Source: Lachnospiraceae bacterium (GTDB taxonomy: Bacteria; Bacillota; Clostridia; Lachnospirales; Lachnospiraceae). Taken from it: a stretch of 34,679 nucleotides of DNA. Of the stretch, positions 6,697 through 13,985 are shown piece by piece (position 1 is the first letter of the stretch; the number at the start of each line of letters is the position of its first letter). The notes beneath the pieces are model-generated. The model was not told the origin of the DNA. It was given only the letters and a program-made list of their open reading frames with translations, and did no database searches. The stretch covers positions 1 through 34,679 of the forward strand of contig CAJTFL010000036.1 in the NCBI GenBank assembly GCA_910575565.1. Direction: 5' to 3'. Both the position numbers and the translations under genes were made by a program.

Positions 6697-8559
6697 TTAA
6701 TCAGAAACGGGGGATACTTTTACCCGCATTGCCCGGATTGCGTTCAAGATTGCAATAACGGAAACACCAACATCGGCAAATACCGCCGCCCACATATTGG
6801 CATATCCTAAAGCTCCTAAAATCAACACTAAAAACTTAATTCCCAAAGCAAATACAATGTTCTGGTTTGCGATGCGGATTGTCTTTCGGGCAATCTTCAT
6901 AACTGCGGCAATTTTTGAAGGCTCATCTGTCATTAAGACTACATCTGCGGCTTCGATAGCGGCATCAGAGCCAAGACCACCCATAGCGATACCGACATCT
7001 GCCCTTGCCAGTACGGGGGCATCATTGATTCCGTCCCCGACAAAGATAAGTTTGCCTTTTTCTGTTTTTTCTCTTAACAGTGCTTCTACCCGGTCAACTT
7101 TGTCGGCGGGGAGCAGCTCAGTATAAGCCTGATCCAGTCCAAGACGCTCCGAAACTTTCTGCCCTACTGCGTCAGCATCTCCGGTAAGCATAACCGTTTT
7201 CCGTATGCCGGAGGATTTGAGCTGGCGGATTGCAGACGGAGCGTCCTGCTTGATTTCATCTTCTATGACAATGGAACCGGAATACTTTCCGTCACAGGCG
7301 AGATAAATCACCGTTCCAACTGCACCGGAAGGCTGGTAGCGGATATGTTCCCGTTTCATGAGCTTTGCATTTCCCGCAAGGACTTTCTTTCCGTCTATTA
7401 CTGCCTGTACGCCATGACCTGCAATCTCCTGAACATCAGATATGCGGTTCTGGACTATTTTTTTGCCATAGGCTTTTTTGATGGAAGCAGAAATAGGATG
7501 GTTGGAATAATCCTCTGCGTATGCGGCAAGCTCTAAAAGCTGTGTTTCGTCCATACCCACAGGATGGATTTCACTGACTGCAAAAGAGCCTTTTGTGAGT
7601 GTGCCTGTCTTATCAAATACAACCATTTCGGCATGAGCTAAGGATTCCAGATAATTACTGCCTTTTACAAGGACACCGATTTTCGATGCGCCACCGATGC
7701 CGCCAAAGAAACTTAACGGGATAGAGATTACCAGCGCACAGGGGCAGGAGATTACAAGGAATGTCAAAGCACGATAAATCCATATGCTAAAGGACTGACC
7801 AGTGATAACAGGCGGCAATATGGCAAGAGCCAGAGCCGCAAATACCACTGCCGGGGTGTAGTAACGTGCAAAGCGTGTGATAAAATTCTCTGTCCTGCCT
7901 TTTTTATCGCTTGCATTTTCTACTAAATCAAGGATTTTTGCTACGGTGGATTCCCCGAACTCCTTTGTTGTGCGAATAGATAAAATGCCTGTCTGGTTGA
8001 TGCAGCCGCTGATGACTTCCGCACCCGGAGCAACCTCAGAAGGCTGTGATTCTCCGGTCAGTGCAGAGGTATCCAAAGCAGAAACGCCATTTATAATGAT
8101 ACCGTCCAAAGGGATTCGCTCACCGGGTTTTACAACAATGGTATCTCCAATAGAAACTTCTTCCGGATCAACCTGTACCAGTTTCCCGTCCCGTTCCACG
8201 TTTGCGTAATCCGGGCGGATGTCCATTAGGCTTGCAATGGATTTACGGGATTTGGAAACTGCATAAGACTGAAACCATTCCCCTACCTGATAAAACAGCA
8301 TGACAGCTACGCCTTCGGAATGTTCCCCTAAAATCAGTGCGCCAATCGTTGCTATCGTCATTAGGAAATTTTCGTCAAATACCTGACCGCTTAATATGTT
8401 TGTAATGGCTTTCCAGACAATATCGAGGCCGATTACCACATAACAGGCTAAGAATATGCCCATTTCTGCCTGCTCCGGAAGATGGAGCAGACTGCCTGCA
8501 AGAAACAGGACTGCCGCTGCAATAATGCGGATCAATAAATGTTTTTGTTTTCGTGTCAT
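6697..8559 (-). CDS. P1B-type Zn/Cd/Pb exporting ATPase without HMA domain
   Basis: The 620-residue membrane pump has all catalytic parts: actuator loop TGES (ALTGESQP), transmembrane metal site SCPC (Cys272-Pro-Cys274), phosphorylated Asp316 in DKTGTLTKG, the NHP nucleotide-site motif, TGD and GDGINDAPVLARADVGIAMG. The last helix carries an Asp (FADVGVSV), as in Zn/Cd/Pb (P1B-2) pumps, and not the MSxSS of copper pumps. It should expel soft divalent cations. The usual N-terminal metal-binding domain is absent and is encoded separately just upstream (8709-8927). A strong hairpin terminator (8601-8630) lies in the 35-150 bases before its start, so expression may need readthrough or antitermination. 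Nearby ArsR sensors fit metal control. Confidence 0.93.
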   Translation of the reverse strand: MTRKQKHLLIRIIAAAVLFLAGSLLHLPEQAEMGIFLACYVVIGLDIVWKAITNILSGQVFDENFLMTIATIGALILGEHSEGVAVMLFYQVGEWFQSYAVSKSRKSIASLMDIRPDYANVERDGKLVQVDPEEVSIGDTIVVKPGERIPLDGIIINGVSALDTSALTGESQPSEVAPGAEVISGCINQTGILSIRTTKEFGESTVAKILDLVENASDKKGRTENFITRFARYYTPAVVFAALALAILPPVITGQSFSIWIYRALTFLVISCPCALVISIPLSFFGGIGGASKIGVLVKGSNYLESLAHAEMVVFDKTGTLTKGSFAVSEIHPVGMDETQLLELAAYAEDYSNHPISASIKKAYGKKIVQNRISDVQEIAGHGVQAVIDGKKVLAGNAKLMKREHIRYQPSGAVGTVIYLACDGKYSGSIVIEDEIKQDAPSAIRQLKSSGIRKTVMLTGDADAVGQKVSERLGLDQAYTELLPADKVDRVEALLREKTEKGKLIFVGDGINDAPVLARADVGIAMGGLGSDAAIEAADVVLMTDEPSKIAAVMKIARKTIRIANQNIVFALGIKFLVLILGALGYANMWAAVFADVGVSVIAILNAIRAMRVKVSPVSD

Positions 8560-8593
8560 TAGAATACTCCTTTCATAAATCAGGCGTTTTCGT

Positions 8594-8630
8594 TAAAAAA
8601 ACACCGGATGCCAGAAATGGCAGCCGGTGT
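8594..8630 (-). terminator. Strong terminator/attenuator in ATPase leader
   Basis: On the minus strand ACACCGG-C-TGCCA pairs with TGGCA-T-CCGGTGT around a TTTC loop, and the stem is followed directly by seven T residues. It sits between the HMA protein gene and the ATPase start (about 35 bases before the ATG). Upstream competing repeats exist (TGGCATCTGCCA near 8671-8682; ATCAGGC 8579-8585 with GCCTGAT 8698-8704), so alternative folding is possible. Confidence 0.8.
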
Positions 8631-8708
8631 CCAGTTCGTGTTGCGTCATGCCCATAAAGGAACACGATGCGTTTGGCAGATGCCACTTAACGGTTATGCC
8701 TGATCTGT

Positions 8709-8927
8709 TTATGCTTTTACTGTTACGTCCGGCTCGATTTTTTTAATCAGTGCCTTTGCTTCATTCAGTATGGCATCAAATCTGTCATCAGGTGCTTCCA
8801 ACACCATTTTTTGACCGAGGAAGTTGACGGATACACTGGTTACACCGTCAATTTTCTGTACGGCGTTCTGAATCTTATCTGCACAGTGACCGCAATCCAA
8901 GTCGATAAGTTTGATTGTTTTTTTCAT
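8709..8927 (-). CDS. Stand-alone heavy-metal-associated (HMA) domain protein
   Basis: The 72-residue ferredoxin-like HMA protein has the metal loop LDCGHC near residues 10-15, in which an Asp precedes the two cysteines as in Zn/Cd/Pb-type domains (DCxxC). The rest (VQKIDGVTSVSVNFLGQKM...) fits the beta-alpha-beta fold. It probably delivers or senses metal for the ATPase encoded next on the same strand, which lacks its own HMA domain. The ribosome site AAAGGTGG precedes the ATG. Cargo-chaperone function is inference. A terminator separates it from the ATPase gene, which would give more of this small protein than of the pump. Confidence 0.85.
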   Translation of the reverse strand: MKKTIKLIDLDCGHCADKIQNAVQKIDGVTSVSVNFLGQKMVLEAPDDRFDAILNEAKALIKKIEPDVTVKA

Positions 8928-9253
8928 GGGAATAATCCACCTTTCTAAAAAATTTGTTTAGTTGGTTTGGCACGCCTTAGTGTGCAGAAAAGCTGCCAGT
9001 GACAGGTTTTCTGCGGGCTAAACAATTAAAGAGATGTTTAATCGTTCTGCGCAAAGTATAGTCACCAATCCGCCATAAGTCAATGGATTTGAAGGCGGTA
9101 TTCCTCTTTGGAGCAAAAAACCTTCTGATTGGATTTTTGTAAAAAAAGAAATTGCTTTTCGGATAAAAAAAGCTCCTTTTCAGAGCAGACAAAAGGAAAA
9201 TCGGGTGTTTATAATGAAAAACGGTAACAGCTCCAGTCCCCTACGGGGGAGGG

Positions 9254-9282
9254 GTAACAATTCAGGTGAGCTGAATTGTTAC
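9254..9282. repeat. Perfect 12-bp inverted repeat
   Basis: GTAACAATTCAG and CTGAATTGTTAC flank a five-base loop GTGAG. No T-run follows, so it is not a simple terminator. Confidence 0.85.
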
Positions 9283-9373
9283 TTACAAAAATCCATTTAA
9301 AATCGCCGTTAGCGATGGGATTTTTGTACTCCTGAATCACATTCTTACGGTCAGCGCAGTAAATGCGCAGACC

Positions 9374-9387
9374 TGACAGAACTGTCA
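9374..9387. promoter_or_regulatory. Operator-like palindrome upstream of copA
   Basis: TGACAG-AA-CTGTCA is a perfect palindrome 53 bp before the copA start. CsoR (encoded downstream of copA) binds GC-containing inverted repeats near copA promoters, so this is a candidate site. No matching promoter hexamers were identified with confidence. Confidence 0.35.
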
Positions 9388-9439
9388 TGGGACACATATT
9401 GATACTGTTACAAATTTAGAAAAGAAAGAAGGGATAATT

Positions 9440-12022
9440 TTGCAAAAGGAGCAATTTGACATTACGGGTATGACCTGTTCCGCCTGCTCTGCAAGAATTG
9501 AGAAAAGCGTAGCGAAGCTGCCGGGAATAAAGGAGGTATCCGTAAACCTGCTAAAAAACAGTATGGTTGCTTCTTATGATGAGTCTGTTCTGGATACGGA
9601 GGGAATTGTGCAGGCAGTTGAAAAAGCCGGGTACGGGGCATTTCCCAAATCGGTTCAGAATAAGGGGCAGACTGTAAACGCTTCTGCGAAGCGGACAGCA
9701 CAGCCAGAGGCAAACACAGCACAAAAAGAATACGGTCAGATGAAAAAGCGGCTGCTTCTGTCCGCACTGTTTACCATTCCACTGTTCTATATATCTATGG
9801 GGCATATGATGGGGTGGATACTTCCCAAAGGGCTGCTTGGTATGGAAAATGCAATGAGTTTTGCTTTTACACAGTTTCTATTGCTGATTCCGGTAGTGTT
9901 CATCAATTTTAAATATTACCGCATGGGTTTTAAGACACTGTTTCATGGCTCACCGAATATGGATTCCCTGATTGCTATTGGTTCTGGTGCGGCAATCGTT
10001 TATGGTATCTATGCCATTTATAAAATCGGGATAGGATTTGGGCATGGCGATATGGAAACCGTACACAGCTTTATGATGGATCTGTATTTTGAATCCGCTG
10101 GTATGATTCTGACACTTATAACATTAGGTAAGACGTTGGAAGCTCGTGCAAAAGGAAAGACCTCAGATGCCATTACAAAACTGATGAACCTTGCGCCTAA
10201 GACTGCTACAGTGGAAAGGAATGGAATTGAAATACAGGTTCCGGTAGAGGAAGTGCAGGCAGGAGAAGTTTTAGTTGTAAAAGCGGGGGAGTCTATTCCG
10301 GTAGACGGGGTAATTCTGGAAGGGGTTTCGTCTGTGGATGAATCGGCTCTGACCGGAGAGAGCATACCTGTGGAAAAACAGACCGGGGATAAAGTAATCG
10401 GCGCAACAATCAATAAATCCGGCTATTTTAAAATGCAGGCTACGAAAGTAGGGGATGACACCACATTAGCACAGATCGTGCAGCTTGTGGATGAAGCAAC
10501 CAGTTCAAAAGCGCCTATCGCAAAACTGGCGGATAAGGTCAGCGGGGTATTTGTCCCGGTTGTTATCGGCATTGCCTTAATTGCAGTTATTGTATGGCTT
10601 TTTGCAGGGTATGGATTTGAGTTTGCCCTTTCTATTGGTATTTCCATTCTCGTCATATCCTGCCCTTGCGCTCTCGGTCTGGCAACACCTACCGCAATCA
10701 TGGTAGGCACAGGGAAAGGAGCATCAAAAGGCATTTTGATTAAGTCGGCGGAAGCTCTGGAGGTAGCGCATAGCATTGATACGGTTGTTTTGGATAAGAC
10801 CGGGACAATCACACAGGGAACGCCTGTGGTAACGAATGTGCTGGTAAAAGAGGGAATTTCACAGGATGAGCTTCTGCAGGTTGCCGCTTCTCTGGAAAAA
10901 ATGTCAGAACACCCACTTGCGGATGCGATTGTGGAGGAAGCAGAAAAGAACGCTTTAGGTTTTCTGCCTGTGAATAACTTTAAGCAGATTCCGGGGCAGG
11001 GGATTATGGGAGAAATCCAAAATGTTACCTGTCTTGCAGGAAACCGCCGCCTGATGTCCGCACAAGGCATAGAAGGAGGCGCATTGCTCCAGCTTGGGGA
11101 AGCAATGGCTGTGGACGGAAAAACACCATTATTCTTTGCCAGGGGCGGACAGCTTATCGGTGTGGTGGCTGTGGCAGATGTGGTAAAGCCTACCAGTAAA
11201 CAGGCAATACAGGAATTATCCGGCTTGGGAATGGAGGTTGTCATGCTTACCGGGGACAATGCCAAAACTGCGGAAGCAATCAGAAAGCAGGTGGGTGTAG
11301 ACAGGGTAGTTGCCGAAGTATTCCCGCAGGATAAGGAAAAGGAAATCCGGCGTTTACAGGAAAAGGGCAGAAAGGTGGCTATGGTAGGGGATGGCATCAA
11401 TGATGCGCCTGCGCTTGCAAGAGCAGATGTAGGAATTGCTATCGGGGCAGGAACGGATGTGGCGATTGAATCAGCGGATATTGTGTTGATGAAAAGTGAC
11501 CTCTTGGATGTGTCTACCGCTGTCCAGTTAAGCAAGGCGGTTATCCGCAACATCAAGCAAAATCTGTTTTGGGCGTTTATCTACAATATCATTGGTATTC
11601 CGGTTGCGGCGGGGGTATTTTATCTGTCCTTCGGCTTGAAGTTAAACCCGATGATCGGAGCCTTTGCAATGAGTTTCAGCTCTGTCTTTGTGGTATCAAA
11701 TGCCTTGCGGCTTCGCTGGTTCAAAGCAAGGCATCTTGCAAAACCGGAACAGAAAGAAACATATAGCAGCAGTCAGACAATTTTATCGAAAAAAAGTGAA
11801 GGAGAAAAGAACATGGAAAAATTATTGAAGATTGAAGGAATGGTTTGCGGAAACTGCGTAAAGCATATTTCAAAGGCGTTAATGGAGATTGAGGGTATTT
11901 CAGATGTCACAGTGCAACTGGAAGCAAAAACAGCATTGGTACAGATGCGCCATGCGGTATCAGAGGACAGGCTGAAAACAGCGGTTGAAGATGCTGGCTA
12001 TCAGCTCATAAGTGTTCAGTAG
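9440..12022 (+). CDS. copA: CopA copper-exporting P1B-1 ATPase with C-terminal CopZ-like domain
   Basis: This 860-residue Cu(+) pump starts with an HMA domain (GMTCSAC, residues 10-16). The core has TGES (about 304-307), the CPC site 408-410, phosphorylated Asp452 (DKTGTITQG), SEHPL, TGD and GDGINDAPALARADVGIAIG. The final helices carry YN (FIYNIIG) and MSFSS, the copper-specific ligands. A second HMA domain (GMVCGNC, about residues 800-806) follows a 25-residue polar linker at the C-terminus, which is unusual. The codon for Met792 (11813) is preceded by AAGGAG at 11799-11804, so a free 69-residue CopZ-like chaperone could be made from the same mRNA. The TTG start at 9440 has an AAGAAGGG ribosome site. 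CsoR follows six to twelve bases downstream. Confidence 0.95.
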   Translation: MQKEQFDITGMTCSACSARIEKSVAKLPGIKEVSVNLLKNSMVASYDESVLDTEGIVQAVEKAGYGAFPKSVQNKGQTVNASAKRTAQPEANTAQKEYGQMKKRLLLSALFTIPLFYISMGHMMGWILPKGLLGMENAMSFAFTQFLLLIPVVFINFKYYRMGFKTLFHGSPNMDSLIAIGSGAAIVYGIYAIYKIGIGFGHGDMETVHSFMMDLYFESAGMILTLITLGKTLEARAKGKTSDAITKLMNLAPKTATVERNGIEIQVPVEEVQAGEVLVVKAGESIPVDGVILEGVSSVDESALTGESIPVEKQTGDKVIGATINKSGYFKMQATKVGDDTTLAQIVQLVDEATSSKAPIAKLADKVSGVFVPVVIGIALIAVIVWLFAGYGFEFALSIGISILVISCPCALGLATPTAIMVGTGKGASKGILIKSAEALEVAHSIDTVVLDKTGTITQGTPVVTNVLVKEGISQDELLQVAASLEKMSEHPLADAIVEEAEKNALGFLPVNNFKQIPGQGIMGEIQNVTCLAGNRRLMSAQGIEGGALLQLGEAMAVDGKTPLFFARGGQLIGVVAVADVVKPTSKQAIQELSGLGMEVVMLTGDNAKTAEAIRKQVGVDRVVAEVFPQDKEKEIRRLQEKGRKVAMVGDGINDAPALARADVGIAIGAGTDVAIESADIVLMKSDLLDVSTAVQLSKAVIRNIKQNLFWAFIYNIIGIPVAAGVFYLSFGLKLNPMIGAFAMSFSSVFVVSNALRLRWFKARHLAKPEQKETYSSSQTILSKKSEGEKNMEKLLKIEGMVCGNCVKHISKALMEIEGISDVTVQLEAKTALVQMRHAVSEDRLKTAVEDAGYQLISVQ
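11799..11815 (+). promoter_or_regulatory. Internal ribosome site and ATG for CopZ-like domain
   Basis: AAGGAG (11799-11804) is followed after eight bases by ATG (11813-11815), in frame with copA and exactly at the first residue of the C-terminal HMA domain. Spacing and strength are ideal for independent initiation. Confidence 0.6.
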
Positions 12023-12033
12023 CCGGGTTGCCT

Positions 12034-12297
12034 ATGAAAGCGAAAAAAGGAAATGTCACCCATAAACTGAAAATTGCGAAAGGTCAGTTAGATGGTATCC
12101 TGCAAATGATAGAGGAAGATCGTTACTGCGTGGATATATCCAATCAGCTTTTAGCGACACAGGCATTATTAAAGAGTGCTAACCAACAGATTTTACAGGC
12201 ACATATCCGTAACTGTGTCCGGGAGGCGTTACAGACTGATGCGGAAAATCCGAAACTGGAAGAAGCATTGCAGTTATTGGAAAAAATGGTGCAATAG
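12034..12297 (+). CDS. csoR: CsoR copper-sensing repressor
   Basis: The 87-residue all-helical DUF156/CsoR repressor carries the copper ligands Cys32, His57 and Cys61 (YCVDIS and HIRNC) at the same spacing as Mycobacterium CsoR Cys36-His61-Cys65. The His rules out the RcnR/FrmR-only patterns. In the family, Cu(I) binding releases the tetramer from the cop operator. I chose the ATG at 12034, although an in-frame TTG at 12028 is possible. The gene starts within 12 bases of the copA stop, so copA and csoR form one operon that is probably autoregulated. Confidence 0.93.
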   Translation: MKAKKGNVTHKLKIAKGQLDGILQMIEEDRYCVDISNQLLATQALLKSANQQILQAHIRNCVREALQTDAENPKLEEALQLLEKMVQ

Positions 12298-12314
12298 CCC
12301 GATATTTCCGATTG

Positions 12315-12352
12315 GATAAAAAGTCCTTCGGATAGGAGCAGACAAAAAGGAC
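12315..12352. repeat. Intergenic hairpin repeat, copy 2
   Basis: GGATAAAAAGTCCTT, a loop containing GAGCAGACAAAA, then AAGGACT forms a 7-bp stem. A related unit (GGATAAAAAAAGCTCCTTTT...GAGCAGACAAAAGGA) lies at 9155-9196 before copA. The shared loop with covarying stems suggests a common intergenic element flanking the copper module. Confidence 0.5.
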
Positions 12353-12389
12353 TGGATTTTAATATACTCTATATGGTTAGGCATGGCTA

Positions 12390-12412
12390 TCACATATACA
12401 GAGTATATGTGA
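12390..12412. promoter_or_regulatory. Perfect 10-bp operator-like palindrome upstream of MATE gene
   Basis: TCACATATAC (12390-12399) and GTATATGTGA (12403-12412) are separated by AGA. The symmetry and spacing resemble a dimeric repressor site. A second inverted repeat, GCCAA-ACAAGC/GCTTGT-TTGGC, follows at about 12422-12451. Both are in the leader of the MATE gene. Confidence 0.6.
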
Positions 12413-12492
12413 CCGCAGGCAGTCGCCAAAAACAAGCAAGCTTGTTCTTGGCTCGTTGCTTATGCGAGATATAGATATAAGGAGGAAACGTG

Positions 12493-13854
12493 ATGAAACA
12501 GTCACTTGATACAAGGACAAAATTATTGACGAAAAGTCCGTTTTCCCTCATGCTGGAGCTTAGTATACCTGCGGTTCTTGGCATGGTGGTTGTAGGGCTT
12601 TATAACATGATGGATTCCATTTTTGTAGGGCAGATGGTAGGCGCTGCGCAAATGGGGGCGGTATCCGTATCTTATCCGTTTACGCTCATCAATGCGGGTT
12701 CAGCGGCGATGTTGGGAGTAGGCTCTGCTTCTGTGCTATCTCGTGCGATTGGCAAGAAAGATCAGGATACCATAAAAAAGATTATGGGAAATCTGATTGC
12801 AATGGTGCTTCTGCTGTCTGTTATTTACACTGTGATAGGTATGGTATTTGCCCGCCAGCTTTTATCTCTGGCAGGTGCCAGCGATAATATCCTGAACTAT
12901 GCGGAAAAATATCTGCGTATTGTGTTTGCGGGAAGCCTGTTTGTAAACTTCTTCCAGAGCGCTAATATGGTTATTCGTGGGGAAGGGCAGCTTAAAAAGG
13001 CAATGGCTATTATAGCAAGCGGAGCAATCCTGAACATTATCCTCGATCCGATTTTTATTACGGTTTTAAAGCCTTACGGATTGGGAGTGGAAGCGGCTGC
13101 TTATGCAACGATTTTTTCACAGTTCATTCAGGCGGTGATTACGTTATGGTACTTTAAGAAGAAAAGCGTAAATGTAAAAATCGGACGGATACATATTGAC
13201 GGGGAATTACTGCCGCAGGTTCTGGCGGTTGGGGTTTCCGCTTTGCTGATGCAGGTTTTGACACTGGTACAGCAGACGGTGATTTATCGTGTGGCGTCTG
13301 TGTATGGTGGGGAAAATTCGCAGATATTGTTAGGAGCTGCGCTGCGTTTCTGGAACTTCTCGTTTGTTCCTCTTTGGGGTATCAGTCAGGGATTTCAGCC
13401 AGCCGCAGGGACAAACTACGGTGCGAAAGATTATGACCGGGTAAAGAAATTGACAGGCGTATTCATTACGGCGGCAACAGTGTTGTCCTTACTGTTCTAC
13501 ATTCCGGTTGAACTGTTCCCGGATAAGGTGCTTTCCATGTTTATTACAACACCGGGCGTGGCAGCTTCGGGGGAAACCAATTTTCGGATTATGTTCAGTA
13601 CCTATATTTTACAGGGAAGTTTCCTGATTGCGGTAACGCTGTTCCAGTCATTGGGAAAGGCGAATAAGGCTACTTGGTTAGTATTGTTCCGGCAGATTAT
13701 TTTATTTATCCCGCTTTGTGTGGTTTTGCCGATGGTTGGCGGTATGGGGATTCGTGGTGTCTGGCTGGCGATTGCCCTGACCGATGCGGTTCTGGTTGTG
13801 ATTACCGTATTGATGATGCTTTCAGAATTTCGCAAGATGCCGGAAACAAGATAA
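12493..13854 (+). CDS. MATE-family multidrug/Na+ antiporter
   Basis: This roughly 453-residue membrane protein has two MatE repeats and about twelve helices. The N-terminal half begins SPFSLMLELSIPAVLGMVVVGLYNMMDSIFVGQMVG, the classic MATE opening, and the second half restarts around PQVLAVGVSALLMQVLTLVQQ. Relatives such as MepA export cationic drugs or metabolites using Na+ or H+. I chose the ATG at 12493, with GGAGG at 12481-12485 (7-base spacing); the overlapping GTG at 12490 is less well placed. The leader has palindromic sites, and an AraC-type regulator follows after a terminator, so inducible expression is likely. The substrate is unknown. Confidence 0.92.
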   Translation: MKQSLDTRTKLLTKSPFSLMLELSIPAVLGMVVVGLYNMMDSIFVGQMVGAAQMGAVSVSYPFTLINAGSAAMLGVGSASVLSRAIGKKDQDTIKKIMGNLIAMVLLLSVIYTVIGMVFARQLLSLAGASDNILNYAEKYLRIVFAGSLFVNFFQSANMVIRGEGQLKKAMAIIASGAILNIILDPIFITVLKPYGLGVEAAAYATIFSQFIQAVITLWYFKKKSVNVKIGRIHIDGELLPQVLAVGVSALLMQVLTLVQQTVIYRVASVYGGENSQILLGAALRFWNFSFVPLWGISQGFQPAAGTNYGAKDYDRVKKLTGVFITAATVLSLLFYIPVELFPDKVLSMFITTPGVAASGETNFRIMFSTYILQGSFLIAVTLFQSLGKANKATWLVLFRQIILFIPLCVVLPMVGGMGIRGVWLAIALTDAVLVVITVLMMLSEFRKMPETR

Positions 13855-13870
13855 AGTAATAAAATGTATA

Positions 13871-13908
13871 TTGAGCCGATACTTCGATTTATAAGGTATT
13901 GGCTCTTT
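13871..13908 (+). terminator. Terminator after MATE gene
   Basis: GAGCC-G-ATAC pairs with GTAT-T-GGCTC, followed by TTTTCTT. It ends 12 bases before the AraC promoter. Confidence 0.7.
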
Positions 13909-13915
13909 TCTTCAT

Positions 13916-13944
13916 TTGCATAGTCGGCAGAGAAGGGATATAAT
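13916..13944 (+). promoter_or_regulatory. Promoter of AraC-type gene
   Basis: TTGCAT (13916-13921), a 17-base spacer and TATAAT (13939-13944). The predicted start near 13951 excludes the in-frame TTG at 13950 as translation start. Confidence 0.65.
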
Positions 13945-13985
13945 TCTATTTGGAGTGTAAATCCTACCGATTGGAGCAGTATATT

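Larger units (their letters stand above)
8928..9439. other. 512-bp intergenic region with palindrome cluster
   Basis: There is no convincing gene. The minus-strand frame at 9209-9397 is continuous but consists largely of palindromes. Structures seen: TCCCC/GGGGA (9237-9250), a perfect 12-bp inverted repeat GTAACAATTCAG/CTGAATTGTTAC (9254-9282), ACAAAAATCC/GGATTTTTGT (9285-9327) with an inner ATCGC/GCGAT, GCGCA/TGCGC (9355-9370) and TGACAG-AA-CTGTCA (9374-9387). Such stacked repeats are typical of transfer origins or of operator arrays in front of copA. See the finding for this interval. Confidence 0.6.

Noticed and set aside
9209..9397. Minus-strand 62-residue frame before copA
   Set aside because: Composed mainly of inverted repeats, no ribosome site, no recognisable domain.
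10423..11556. 377-residue frame antisense to copA
   Set aside because: A shadow of the copA coding sequence; Ser/Thr/Ala-rich composition and no homology pattern.
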